Shown here: piece after piece, positions 18,900-28,300 of the stretch
Position numbering within the stretch: the first letter of the stretch is position 1
Layout: every line of letters starts with the position of its first letter
From: Chromatiales bacterium (ex Bugula neritina AB1)
GTDB lineage: Bacteria; Pseudomonadota; Gammaproteobacteria; Granulosicoccales; Granulosicoccaceae
DNA length: 33,639 nucleotides
Direction of reading: 5' to 3'
Assembly (NCBI GenBank): GCA_001730015.1
Contig: MDLA01000163.1
Span: forward strand, 1 to 33,639
Notes under the pieces: generated by a model
What the model saw: the letters and a program-made list of their open reading frames with translations, nothing else
The model's database searches: none
What the model was told of the DNA's origin: nothing
Translations under genes and position numbers: made by a program

Positions 18900-20711
18900 A
18901 TGAATTCATCCGCAACTGATCCAATTGTTGGCATCGATCTAGGCACCACCAACAGTGTCGTCGCCGGTGTCGTCAACGGAAAAGCACAAATTTTAGCCGA
19001 AGATGGAGAGCAAATTCTTCCTTCCATAGTTGGTTTCGACTCACAGGATAAAATGATTACCGGAGTCGTCGCGCAGAATCAACTGGCGGCCTTTCCAGAG
19101 CGCACCGTCGCCTCCGTAAAACGAAAGATGGGATCGGATGAAAAAATTTCAGTCGCCGATCACAGCTTCTCCCCACAGGAGATAAGCGCAATGATTTTAC
19201 GCCGCCTTGTCGATCGCGCCTCCCGGGTATTGGGCCAACCGGTTAGCCGTGCCGTGATCACAGTACCGGCATTTTTTGATGAAAACCAACGACAGGCCAC
19301 TCGCGAAGCAGGCTTGTTAGCCGGCCTTAAAGTCGAGCGAATTATCAATGAACCAACAGCCGCAACACTGGTTTATCACGCAGGTGAAGAATCCCGCAAG
19401 CATATCGTTGTCTACGACTTCGGTGGCGGTACGTTTGACGTTTCCGTCGTACGCTTCGAGATGGGTGTTGTTGAAGTCCTCAGCAGCAAAGGCAATACCT
19501 TGCTCGGCGGGGATGATCTGGATCAACTGCTGGTCGATCACATTGCAGTGGAGTTTTACAAGCTGCACAAAATTGACCTCCGCGATCAGCTAACAACACG
19601 TTATCGCTTACTGCAGGCATGCGAAGCAGCTAAACGGACCTTGTCACAGGCCGTATCGGCCGATATCGTTGAAGAATTTATCGCAGAAAAAGACGGCAAT
19701 CCACTCAACCTGAATGTCACTGTTTCACGTTCAGAGTTTGAAACGATGATAAAACCGCTGATCGACCAGACACTGGAAAATGTCGATGCGGCGCTTCGGG
19801 ATGCACAGCTAAGCCTGGACAAGATCGATGACCTGGTTCTGGTCGGTGGATCAACACGTATCCCACTGGTGGAACAGCGTCTGACTGAAGAGTTTAAGCT
19901 CAACCCGAGCCGCGCTGTCGATCCTGATCTTGCCGTCGCTCTCGGAGCCGCAACACAGGCAGCAATGCTCGGCGGCGCTTCCATAGGCCCTGTACTGGTA
20001 GACATTACCGGGCACACATTAGGCATTGAAGTCATGGAAGGGTTTTCCGGATTCAGCCCGCAACTCGCATTCTCACCGATCATCCGGCGCAACAGTCCCT
20101 TACCTGCATCCTTCGAAGAAGTCTATTCAAGGATGCACGAGGAGCAAAAATCCGTCTTCATTCATGTGCTGCAGGGTGAGAGCAAAGAAATCGAGCGCAA
20201 CCGTTCTATCGGGCAGATTACACTGGATCTCGACACCGGCGACAATCTGTCCGACGATATCAACGTGCGATTTGATTTAACTCTCGATGGCATTTTAAAA
20301 GTAACCGCCACCCAGCCAGATACGGGCAAAAGCCGGGAACTCGTGATCGACAACGCCCTCAGCAATCTACAAGGGGACAACAGAGATCGGGCCGTCAAAA
20401 GGCTTGGTACACTGTTTCAGTCATCAGATGAAATTTCAGGTGGCGCCAGAATGATCGAGCAGCCGGATCAAAACAACATCGAAAATGAAGACGAAGCAGC
20501 AGATGCCCCGATCGCCAATCTAGATCAGTTTCCGGAAGCAGCAGCGCTTCTCAAAAAATACAAAGCCCTTACCAATATTCCAGCAGATGACCTTGAAGAC
20601 GTAAAAACCGTTTCCAGTGAACTGCAAAAATCAATTGCCGCCAAAGACACAGTCCGCGTGACATCACTGAGCGAAGAACTGGATGATATATTGTTTTATC
20701 TGGAAAACTAG
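18900..20711 (+). CDS. Divergent Hsp70-family chaperone (second DnaK-like)
   Basis: This protein is about 603 residues from the ATG at 18900; an in-frame TTG at 18885 would add five. ATPase signatures are VGIDLGTTNSVVAG, INEPTAATLVYHAGE, VYDFGGGTFDVSVV and LVGGSTRIPLVEQRL. The substrate-binding domain begins ITGHTLGIEVMEG, and a short helical lid runs to the end (ILFYLEN). The interdomain linker lacks the canonical DVLLLDV and reads GPVLVDITGH instead, so allosteric coupling may differ from DnaK. There is no DnaK-type acidic C-terminal tail. Its length and its own J- and GrpE-like partners place it among specialised Hsp70s rather than housekeeping DnaK. Clients are unknown. Confidence 0.9.
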   Translation: MNSSATDPIVGIDLGTTNSVVAGVVNGKAQILAEDGEQILPSIVGFDSQDKMITGVVAQNQLAAFPERTVASVKRKMGSDEKISVADHSFSPQEISAMILRRLVDRASRVLGQPVSRAVITVPAFFDENQRQATREAGLLAGLKVERIINEPTAATLVYHAGEESRKHIVVYDFGGGTFDVSVVRFEMGVVEVLSSKGNTLLGGDDLDQLLVDHIAVEFYKLHKIDLRDQLTTRYRLLQACEAAKRTLSQAVSADIVEEFIAEKDGNPLNLNVTVSRSEFETMIKPLIDQTLENVDAALRDAQLSLDKIDDLVLVGGSTRIPLVEQRLTEEFKLNPSRAVDPDLAVALGAATQAAMLGGASIGPVLVDITGHTLGIEVMEGFSGFSPQLAFSPIIRRNSPLPASFEEVYSRMHEEQKSVFIHVLQGESKEIERNRSIGQITLDLDTGDNLSDDINVRFDLTLDGILKVTATQPDTGKSRELVIDNALSNLQGDNRDRAVKRLGTLFQSSDEISGGARMIEQPDQNNIENEDEAADAPIANLDQFPEAAALLKKYKALTNIPADDLEDVKTVSSELQKSIAAKDTVRVTSLSEELDDILFYLEN

Positions 20712-20726
20712 CAACACACTGCCAAC

Positions 20727-20963
20727 GTGCCCGATAAACCTGCAGTGAACTTTCAATGCCCCGTGTGCCGGGCACGCCAGCCGCTGCAGAGTCAGTGCCG
20801 TCGTTGCCAGGCGGATTTATCCCTGGTAGTAAAAGTTAGAGAACGGATCAACTACCTGGCCCGTCTGCGTGAGTCGCTGCCGGATTCCGATTCCAGACTA
20901 CCAGCCATAGCCGATGAACTACATTTGCTTGCCCCGAATTTGCTGCCAGCAGAACCTGAGTGA
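20727..20963 (+). CDS. Small four-cysteine (zinc-ribbon-like) protein of the Hsp70 locus
   Basis: This 78-residue protein uses a GTG start at 20727, 15 nt after the Hsp70 stop, which supports cotranscription. Four cysteines form a compact CxxC-x9-CxxC pair (C11, C14, C24, C27: CPVC and CRRC), likely a zinc ribbon. A basic helix and an acidic/Pro tail follow (LLAPNLLPAEPE). The CPVCRAR stretch echoes the CPACRAR stretch at the C-terminus of the large TPR-like protein in the same operon. No named family was recognised. A role as an adaptor of the chaperone is inferred from position only. Confidence 0.68.
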   Translation: MPDKPAVNFQCPVCRARQPLQSQCRRCQADLSLVVKVRERINYLARLRESLPDSDSRLPAIADELHLLAPNLLPAEPE

Positions 20964-20994
20964 TTTTTCAGATCTACACCTTGCGGTTTATCAG

Positions 20995-21777
20995 CTACAG
21001 ATATTCCACATTGCCACAGATGCTGATCGCCTGCCCGGAAATACTCGCCCCAAGCGGTGAGCACAAATACAGCGCCTGATTTGCCACATCTTCTGCGGTT
21101 ACCATTTTGCGCAGCGAAATTTTATTGATGTATTCCTGCTCCATCTGATCGTACGTCACACCGACGGTCTCTGCCCGGGCTGCAATCACCTGCTCTATTC
21201 GCGGGCCTTCTACAATTCCGGGCAGCAGGGCGTTAGCGCGTATACCTTCCGGACCCAATTCAATGGCAAGGCTTTTAACCAAACCGATAATGGCCCATTT
21301 GGTGGCCGCATAGGGCGTACGAAAGGCGTAACCCAGCCGACCGGCAACAGAAGAAAGGCAAATAATAGAGGCGTTGCTGGATTGCTTTAACAAAGGCACC
21401 GCCAGGCGTGCACAGTAAAACTGCCCGTTCAGATTTATATCAACTGTTTGCCGCCAGTGGTCAGTGGCTAGTTCATCAATGCCACCTGTTGGCCCGGCAA
21501 TACCGGCATTATTAATCAGTACATCCAGGCCACCCAGGTGCCCGGCTGTTTCCTGAAACAACTTTTCGACTTGAGCTTCCTGTGCGACATCACATAAAGT
21601 AGCGCCCCAGTCAGGGTGCTCAACCACACAGGCATTCAATGCTTCTTCGGAGATATCGCAAATATGTATTTTCGCTCCGGCACCGGCAAAAGTTTCTGCG
21701 ATAACGCGCCCGATACCACTGGCACCCGCAGTGACCAGTACACGCATACCAGCTTGCAGCCCAGATATTTCAACCAT
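20995..21777 (-). CDS. Short-chain dehydrogenase/reductase (SDR)
   Basis: This 260-residue classical SDR has the cofactor loop VTAGASGIGRVIAE, DIS after the second strand (Asp favours NAD), NNAGIAG, the catalytic Ser in CLSSVAG, and the Y..(T)K pair in TPYAATKWAIIG. The C-terminus is GQAISICGNVEYL. It should oxidise a secondary alcohol or reduce a ketone in the cytosol. It is the last gene of the minus-strand BKACE operon (44 nt after DUF849), so it probably acts on the same catabolic route, for example as a hydroxy-acid dehydrogenase. GGGAA lies 5 nt before the ATG. The stop faces the Hsp70 operon with only about 30 bp between them. Confidence 0.88.
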   Translation of the reverse strand: MVEISGLQAGMRVLVTAGASGIGRVIAETFAGAGAKIHICDISEEALNACVVEHPDWGATLCDVAQEAQVEKLFQETAGHLGGLDVLINNAGIAGPTGGIDELATDHWRQTVDINLNGQFYCARLAVPLLKQSSNASIICLSSVAGRLGYAFRTPYAATKWAIIGLVKSLAIELGPEGIRANALLPGIVEGPRIEQVIAARAETVGVTYDQMEQEYINKISLRKMVTAEDVANQALYLCSPLGASISGQAISICGNVEYL

Positions 21778-21821
21778 GGAAATTCCCGTCTTTTTGTATG
21801 ATCTGTTTCTGATATACGCGG

Positions 21822-22757
21822 TTAAAACGCAACCTGATCAAGACCTTTGAGCTGCAGCATTTCACGTGCTTCGTCCGGCGTAGCTACTTCAAGCGATAAC
21901 CCCTCTATTAGCAAGCGCGCTTTAGTCACTTGCTCTGCATTGGATTTGGCCAGTTCGCCAGGCGCGATCCAAAGCGAGTCCTCAAGACCCACTCGAACAT
22001 TGGAACCCTGTGCCAGCCCCATTGATGCAAGCGGCAACTGATTGCGCCCTGCTCCTAGAATTGACCACTGGTAGTTATCACCAAACAGACGGTCAGCGGT
22101 GCGCCTCATGTGCATGAGGTCTTCCGGGTGTGCGCCGATACCGCCCAGCAGACCAAACACAGACTGTATAAACAGCGGGGTTTTAGCCAGGCCGCGATCA
22201 ACAAAGTGCGCCAGATTATATAAGTGCGATATATCGTAACATTCAAATTCAAACCGGGTGCCGTTGTCGTTGCCGATACGTAAAATGGTTTCTATATCTT
22301 TAAACGTATTCTTAAAAACCAGATCACGCGAGTTCTCGAGGTGCTCTCGTTCCCATTCGTGAGTGAATTCGGAAAAACGATCCAGCATCGGGTACAAACC
22401 AAAATTCATGGAACCCATATTCAATGAAGCAACTTCAGGCTTGAATACTGTCGCTGGCTTCATGCGCTCTTCTACTGTCATGTGCGGGCTGCCGCCAGTA
22501 GTAATATTCACTACGGAAGTCGTTGCCTGCTTTATCCGCGGCAGAAACTGAGCAAAAACATCAGGGTCTTGTGTCGGCCGACCGGTGTCGGGATCGCGGG
22601 CATGCAAATGCAATATAGCCGCACCGGCTTCAGATGCAGCAATCGCCGCTTCGGTAATTTCGTTTGGCGTAACCGGCAAATGCGGTGACATACTCGGTGT
22701 GTGTATCGCTCCGGTAACAGCGCAGGTAATAATGACTTTGCGTCGTGCTTTAGCCAT
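21822..22757 (-). CDS. Beta-keto acid cleavage enzyme (BKACE, DUF849)
   Basis: This 311-residue TIM-barrel zinc enzyme begins KVIITCAVTGAIHTPSMSP and has the metal-binding LHLHARDP (two His). It also has ITTGGSP, SLNMGSMNFG and VRVGLEDSL (third ligand Glu). BKACE enzymes condense a beta-keto acid with acetyl-CoA and release acetoacetate plus a new acyl-CoA; characterised members act on 3-keto-5-aminohexanoate or dehydrocarnitine, for example. Here it follows a 3-hydroxyacid dehydrogenase by 4 nt, so that enzyme probably supplies the beta-keto acid. Because a lambda-crystallin-type dehydrogenase is its partner, carnitine or a similar 3-hydroxy acid is possible, but specificity cannot be settled here. 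Confidence 0.9.
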   Translation of the reverse strand: MAKARRKVIITCAVTGAIHTPSMSPHLPVTPNEITEAAIAASEAGAAILHLHARDPDTGRPTQDPDVFAQFLPRIKQATTSVVNITTGGSPHMTVEERMKPATVFKPEVASLNMGSMNFGLYPMLDRFSEFTHEWEREHLENSRDLVFKNTFKDIETILRIGNDNGTRFEFECYDISHLYNLAHFVDRGLAKTPLFIQSVFGLLGGIGAHPEDLMHMRRTADRLFGDNYQWSILGAGRNQLPLASMGLAQGSNVRVGLEDSLWIAPGELAKSNAEQVTKARLLIEGLSLEVATPDEAREMLQLKGLDQVAF

Positions 22758-22761
22758 AGAA

Positions 22762-23727
22762 TCAATTCTCTTGTTTAGATTTATGGGCGATCAATGCCGC
22801 CAGGCGATTATCCCGCCAATTCTGACGCCGGGCTATATCGCGGCTATCAAGTCTTTCACGCCGTGCATCATGGAGCTCGGCTACTGATGATTCATGCCAG
22901 TCAGGCGGCGAACTTTGAGTTTCAGCCATCGCATGATACATAGCGCCATAGCGTGCTGCATAATCGGCCAGGCCTTCAGGTGCGTTCAGATCAATGGTCT
23001 CGAGCGGGCCCATAAACGACCAGCGCAACCCCAGTCCATCGCAAACTGCCTTATCGATATCTTCCGCCGACACGTAACCCCCCTGAGTAAGCCGCAAGAC
23101 TTCGTTCAGCAGTGCACCCTGCAAGCGATTAAGAATGAACCCTGAGATCTCTTTTTCTACAGTGATAGGAGTCTGGCCGACAGAGCTCATGATCTGGCGA
23201 GCCCCTTGGGTTACAGCCGGGTCAGTCCATTCAGCCGGGGAGATCTCAACCAGCGGTACCAGATGCGGCGGGTTGACCGGATGCACCACCAGAGCACGAC
23301 GCCGGCCACTAAGGTGTGCAGCAAACTCTGATGCCATCAATCCCGATGTAGAACTCGCCAGTATGGTGCTTTCCAGCGCTAATTCATCCATTTCACTGTA
23401 GAGCTTTTTTTTCGCCTCTAATACTTCCGGCCCGCATTCCTGAACGTAGTCTGCACCGCTTAATGCTGCTTCCAGATCGGTTTTATAGTGAATATTATTG
23501 ATAAGAGAATCCGGTTGCTCACACAGGCCATGCTGCTTCAGCATTTGCAGTTGATCAGCAATGGCCTGACGAGCGACATCAAGCTGCGAAGCGTGCAGAT
23601 CATACAGGTTAACCTGCCACCCGGCTCGGGCAAACACGATTGCCCAGCCCCGGCCAATCAAGCCCGCCCCGATGACAGCGACAGACCCTGTTACTGCGTC
23701 GCCAGTACCTACAGTTGAATTTTGCAT
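22762..23727 (-). CDS. 3-hydroxyacyl/3-hydroxyacid dehydrogenase, lambda-crystallin type
   Basis: This NAD-dependent dehydrogenase is about 321 residues. It has a Rossmann motif VAVIGAGLIGRGWA near the N-terminus, SSTSGL, the catalytic histidine in VVHPVNPPHLVPLVE, and the C-terminal signature DGLGLRWSFMGPLETIDLNA. These point to the lambda-crystallin/L-gulonate 3-dehydrogenase branch, which also includes L-carnitine dehydrogenase. The ATG at 23727 gives the family's usual length and starts one base beyond the stop of the upstream membrane-protein gene. A further upstream start at 23766 would only add residues overlapping that gene. It should oxidise a 3-hydroxy acid to the beta-keto acid used by the BKACE encoded next. 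Confidence 0.88.
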   Translation of the reverse strand: MQNSTVGTGDAVTGSVAVIGAGLIGRGWAIVFARAGWQVNLYDLHASQLDVARQAIADQLQMLKQHGLCEQPDSLINNIHYKTDLEAALSGADYVQECGPEVLEAKKKLYSEMDELALESTILASSTSGLMASEFAAHLSGRRRALVVHPVNPPHLVPLVEISPAEWTDPAVTQGARQIMSSVGQTPITVEKEISGFILNRLQGALLNEVLRLTQGGYVSAEDIDKAVCDGLGLRWSFMGPLETIDLNAPEGLADYAARYGAMYHAMAETQSSPPDWHESSVAELHDARRERLDSRDIARRQNWRDNRLAALIAHKSKQEN

Positions 23728-23728
23728 A

Positions 23729-24118
23729 TTAGTTTTGTCTGCGAGATTCACCAAAAAGCCAAACAATAGCCTGAGCGATCACTATACCAGCAGCTAACTG
23801 CCCAAGTAATACCGCAGGCCAAATCTGGCCAATCGCCTGATCAAACCATTTGTGCGGACCATACGACACCAGTGCAAAAACAGCGGCAATAATTGACACC
23901 GCAGCTCCCGTTCGATTAATCGGGCCACCAAGTATCAACGCTGCAACAGCAAGCGACAGCGCCGCCCCGAGAAATGGACCCAGAGCAAATGGTGTGACCG
24001 CTAGTGGCGGATGAGGATTTGTGAGAGTGAACAATGCGCCTAGCATCGTCAATTGCAGCACAACTAAAACCGCCAGTGCAGCCTGGGATATTCGGGAAGT
24101 TTGATAAGGGGATGTCAT
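23729..24118 (-). CDS. Small four-helix membrane protein, unknown function
   Basis: This 129-residue protein has four hydrophobic segments: about 12-34 (LAVLVVLQLTMLGALFTLT), 43-64, 70-87 and 98-121. A basic C-terminus follows (ESRRQN), so both ends are probably cytosolic. No enzymatic motif is visible. It is the first gene of the operon and its TAA is separated by a single base from the dehydrogenase ATG, so the two are tightly coupled. A role in uptake or as a partner of a transporter for the pathway substrate is possible but not shown. Confidence 0.65.
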   Translation of the reverse strand: MTSPYQTSRISQAALAVLVVLQLTMLGALFTLTNPHPPLAVTPFALGPFLGAALSLAVAALILGGPINRTGAAVSIIAAVFALVSYGPHKWFDQAIGQIWPAVLLGQLAAGIVIAQAIVWLFGESRRQN

Positions 24119-24140
24119 TGGATTGTTGCCTCAGGTTTAG

Positions 24141-24190
24141 CGTACACTATTGTACGGCATCAATTACCGTACACATGTGTACGGTAATTG
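24141..24190. promoter_or_regulatory. Twin palindromic operators between TetR gene and BKACE operon
   Basis: Two copies of CGTACA-N4-TGTACG are present. Site 1 is at 24141-24156 (spacer CTAT) and site 2 at 24168-24183 (spacer CATG). Site 2 is the core of a perfect 30-bp palindrome spanning 24161-24190. The centres are 27 bp apart. On the minus strand a TACAAT (24154-24149), a good -10, lies inside site 1, so binding there should block the operon promoter. The TetR-family start codon is 24 bp to the right, which suggests autoregulation as well. Binding by that TetR protein is inferred. Confidence 0.82.
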
Positions 24191-24214
24191 TCAAAGAACA
24201 ATTGAGGAATCTCT

Positions 24215-24820
24215 GTGCAACAAAACAAACAGGATCAGCGGCGCCAGCAAATTCGTACCGCCGCCTACGAACTACTGGAGGAGAAAGGCTACAAGGCAAC
24301 ATCAATGCTCGCCATTGCTAAACGAGCCAAAGCCTCGAACGAGACCCTTTATTCGTGGTACGGAAATAAGCAGACGCTGTTCAGCACGCTAATACAGGAA
24401 AATGCCAGCGAGGTAGCATCGGCACTTAATATCGCGTTGAGTTCCGGAGCAGACTTTCAGGCAACTCTATCTCGTGTGGGGCCACTGCTGCTACAGCTTG
24501 TAACCAGTGACAAAGCTATAATACTCAGCCGTGCCGCAGCAGCAGATGTTAGCGATACTGGTGTTTTGGGTGAGTCACTGGCTCAACTCGGGCGCGATAC
24601 AGTAGCCCCGCTGCTGCAAAAAGTATTCACGCAGGCCCGAACAGACGGCATCCTGAAATTCAAACCCTCTGACAACGTCACCGAGGTATATCTGGGGTTA
24701 TTAATTGGAGACACGCAGATTCGCCGGGCAACGGGCGCTCTCAAGGCGCTGACCCGCCCTGAAGTGAATTCCAGAGCGAATCGTGCGTTAAAACTTTTTA
24801 TGCAGCTTTATTCAGCTTGA
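24215..24820 (+). CDS. TetR-family transcriptional regulator
   Basis: This 201-residue protein has an N-terminal TetR HTH: RRQQIRTAAYELLEEKGYKA, then TSMLAIAKRAKASNETLYSW and YGNKQTLF. The remainder is the helical ligand/dimer domain. The GTG start at 24215 has GAGG 7 nt upstream. It diverges from the membrane protein-dehydrogenase-BKACE-SDR operon, and two matching palindromes lie between them, so it is most likely the local repressor. The inducer would be a pathway metabolite or its CoA ester. Confidence 0.9.
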   Translation: MQQNKQDQRRQQIRTAAYELLEEKGYKATSMLAIAKRAKASNETLYSWYGNKQTLFSTLIQENASEVASALNIALSSGADFQATLSRVGPLLLQLVTSDKAIILSRAAAADVSDTGVLGESLAQLGRDTVAPLLQKVFTQARTDGILKFKPSDNVTEVYLGLLIGDTQIRRATGALKALTRPEVNSRANRALKLFMQLYSA

Positions 24821-24845
24821 GAAATTCTTTCTCTTCTTCAATACT

Positions 24846-25340
24846 TCAATACGTTTTTGTCACCCTGGCTATATTGAAGCCTTCTTCAGAACCGGGTTCT
24901 ACAAAATACTTTGTCACCTGCGCAAACATATCCTGCGTATCAGTCGCCGATCTATGCGGTTGTTCCAGGCATCTTTTTTTAATTTGCTCCAGACAGACTT
25001 CATCGGGTAGATCAATATATATTAAGCGATGAGGCGATTCGCTCTCAGAGATAATCTCTCTGAACCATGCTCTTTGTGAAATAGTATTAGCCGGAAAATC
25101 CATCACTACGTCAGTACCCGCACTAAGTATTGACTGAACGAGCTTTTTCATTGGTAATTTAAGAAAACTCGAATACCTCACATAGCTTTCAAGTGAATCA
25201 ATTTTCTGAGGATAGAGCGATTGAAGCCATTCATCCTCCGACAGCAGTACGGCGTTTGCCTTCTCAGCAAGTTCACCTGCCCTGGTTGATTTTCCGGCTC
25301 CCATTTTTCCGCAGAAAAACGTCAACAATCCTTTTTCCAT
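24846..25340 (-). CDS. P-loop ATPase/kinase of the AAA_33 / zeta-toxin-like type
   Basis: This protein is about 164 residues. It has Walker A in FFCGKMGAGKST near the N-terminus, LLSEDEWL after the second strand (kinase-type Asp), and a hydrophobic strand VVMDFPAN as Walker B-like. A lid region with R..CLEQPHR follows. The fold resembles small-molecule kinases, such as gluconate/shikimate-kinase-like or aminoglycoside-phosphotransferase-related AAA_33 proteins. The substrate is unknown. The ATG at 25340 follows the alpha-2-macroglobulin TGA by one base with GGTG upstream; an ATG at 25355 would overlap that gene by 14 nt. Translational coupling is likely, though a functional link is not evident. 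Confidence 0.78.
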   Translation of the reverse strand: MEKGLLTFFCGKMGAGKSTRAGELAEKANAVLLSEDEWLQSLYPQKIDSLESYVRYSSFLKLPMKKLVQSILSAGTDVVMDFPANTISQRAWFREIISESESPHRLIYIDLPDEVCLEQIKKRCLEQPHRSATDTQDMFAQVTKYFVEPGSEEGFNIARVTKTY

Positions 25341-25341
25341 A

Positions 25342-28300
25342 TCACCGCCCCGCAACCACTATAGAATGGCCCGCTTCCCAGAGCTTTAACTCATCAGTGT
25401 AATAGGGATAAATGCGGCTGGCCGGCGCAGAAAAAACACCTGGCGTTACGGCCACCAGACTAACCGGTATTACGCGGCTTTCATTGGCTTTCAGCGCTCG
25501 CCAGTATAAAACCAACGCGGAATCCCGAACTTCATAGGCACTGATACTACCCTGCCCCACCAGTTCCTTTAACTGCTCGTGGCGCAATTCCAAACCTGCA
25601 GGTATACCGATTATTGCTATAGGTGTTGCAACGTTGTTCCCGTGTGCTGTTACCGTGGCCTGCAGCTCTAGCGGCTCGCCTTCGGTAATTTTTACATGAC
25701 TCAGTTCGGTTGATAAATGCACCGGAGTGCTTGCAGCGGTAACGGGTAACGACGTGTTATAACTGATTTCCAGTGCAAAAGGCATTTTACTGCCATCAGT
25801 CATCCGCAACTCAATTCGGTTTTGCCCGGCGGCTAAAACCCCGGAGAAATCTGCTAACTCGATAGCGCCTTTTGACTCCCTGGTAAATGCAACCGGCTCA
25901 CCAAATACTTCGCCATTAATATAGAGATGTACTGAGCCAGGGCGCTTTGGCACAGCACGCGCTGCATCGTAGGTATTAATCGCTTTTAGCGCGAGTACGG
26001 TAGACTGGGTCGATCCAAACCGACCGGCCTTGCTGCGTTCAAACAACCATTTTATCGATTTCTCTACCTGAGCTGCCCATTGCTCATCGTCACGCAGCCA
26101 TGCGAGTAACGCCAGACTGGTGGTTTCAATAGTAAGCGAATCACCACCTGAACCGGTTATAGAAGTGGCCGCCCCGTCTATCGCTCCGGCATCATTAGCC
26201 GCTGCCACCAACCGCTTCGCCAATAGTTCAGCACTTGCGGTATCACCCGATAAATAGAGTATATTTGTGGCCAGCGCAATGATGTAGCTGTCGTCACCAC
26301 GAAAGGCCCGATCCTTCACCTGATCGATTTCCATCTTCAGCGAGTTCGGGCTCTGGCCGCTTTCCAGCAACGACCAAACAATATAGGCATTAGTGGTAGG
26401 CGCTGGTGCACGCCCGAAACTGTCCAGCGCCCGTTCGTTTCGCTTAAACCCCCCATTGCCATCACGTCTGTCGAGCAACCACTGACGCGTGCGTTCAAGC
26501 ATGGTGTTATCGATCTGCATCACCTTGGCCATATCGGTGAATTCCATCAGGCCGTAGGCTGTCAGCGCTTCGTGTGCGGGATTAGCTCCAAACCATTCAT
26601 AGCCATTGTCTTCAGACTCAAAGCCGATCAACTTACTGTAGCCCGCTTTAAGCAGTTCTCGAGACTGCGCTATTTTTTTCGGATCAACCCCGGTGTGGCT
26701 ATCAAAATATTGTTGCGCCATTACCAGCGGGTAGTTGGTTGAACTGGTTTGCTCAAAACAGCCATGTGGCTCGCGCAACAGCGCGTTGAGTGCCTCTTCC
26801 ATACTTGCCAGCGGTGATGGATAAACCTTTACCGTTGCTGTCAGGCTACCAGCGCTAACATCAGCAGGAATGGTTACCGTTGTGCTAAATGGTGCTTTAG
26901 AAGAAAGCAGCCCGCCTTCGTTAGCTGTGACCGGGAAGCCCGCAGGTCTCACTGTAAGGTTGCGGGTCACGGTATCTCTGTAAGGCCCGGCCTGAGCCGT
27001 AACAGTAATCGGGAATGATCCGGCTTTTGTGGTTACCACTTCAATAAGGCTACGCAGGCGCTGACCGGGCGCGAGAGTTACCGGCGCCTGTTTTTTATCT
27101 GAGATCCCCTCCCCGGCAATAGCCAGACTCGCATTTTCAATTGTTTTGTCCGATGAATTCACCATAGTGACAGGCAGACGAATGACATCTGCGGCAATAG
27201 CGTGAAGCGGCATCTTTGCTGTGATATAGAACGGCTCAACCGATGCGATAACCGCCTCACCAGCGCCAAGTGCACCATTGCGGCCATAGGCATCCGCCAA
27301 CAGACGAAAAGTAGTTACGCTATCGGAAAGCGAAAATTCTACGGTTGCCCGGCCATCGCGCGCGCCTGTTTTAACGCCTGTGTTCCAATATAGCGTTTCA
27401 GTGAAATCTATCCGTTCATTTGCCTGACGATCAGGCCTGGCCTTAAACGCGAACTCGCGAATATAGCCAACATTCGCGGGGGCGGCCATAACCATATCAG
27501 CTGCCATAATTTTTCCGGCCACCTCAAAAGCCTGCTCTGCTTCGGCAATCTCGGCGACCGGCATTTCCAACGCCTTGTTTTTTTGCAGATCATCCACCGG
27601 AGGAGGTGGTGCTGGTGGCGGTGGTGGCATAGCGGCCACTAGTGGCTCAGCATCATTCACTGGCCTGGGAGCCATCTCCTCAGCAACCACTTCCATCTGC
27701 ACTGCCGCCATTGGCGCATTAAGCAGCATCACTCCCTCCATAGCAATCTGCCGTCGCTCCATCCTTCTAAAAACCGGTTTCGGCTGATCGTTTTCTGCCA
27801 TCGCCCGTTTAATCTGTGAAGGAAACTGCTTTTTAATATCGCTATAGTCAACCAGTACAAAGCGACGCCAGCCCTGAGTACCCAACAGTAAATCCACGGC
27901 CGTATCTGCATGCATGTCTGAGCGGTCCAGATACACATGGGCGTCTGCCAGATCCAGCACCTCGTTTTCAAGATAAACCATGACAGGCAAGCGCGGTGCC
28001 TGCTGTCTTTTTTCAATCAGCTCCAGCACAGCGTCGTCAGTTACGGTCAAACCCACAACGGCTTCAACCGGTTTGCCCTGATCGTCCGTAGTGAGTATGT
28101 CCACGCTGATGTCTGTACCCGGCACATAGGGGCCATCAGACAATTGTAACTCGACATTCAAACCAAAGCGGGGCTGCCGGAAAATAAGCCTCTCAGCCAG
28201 TGGCCGCCCGTTTCTGTCCCAGGCCGTAACGATTAAAACGCCCTCAGCATCCCTGGCGTCCAGGGTCACCAGCCCGGTTATATTATCCTGACTATCGAGC

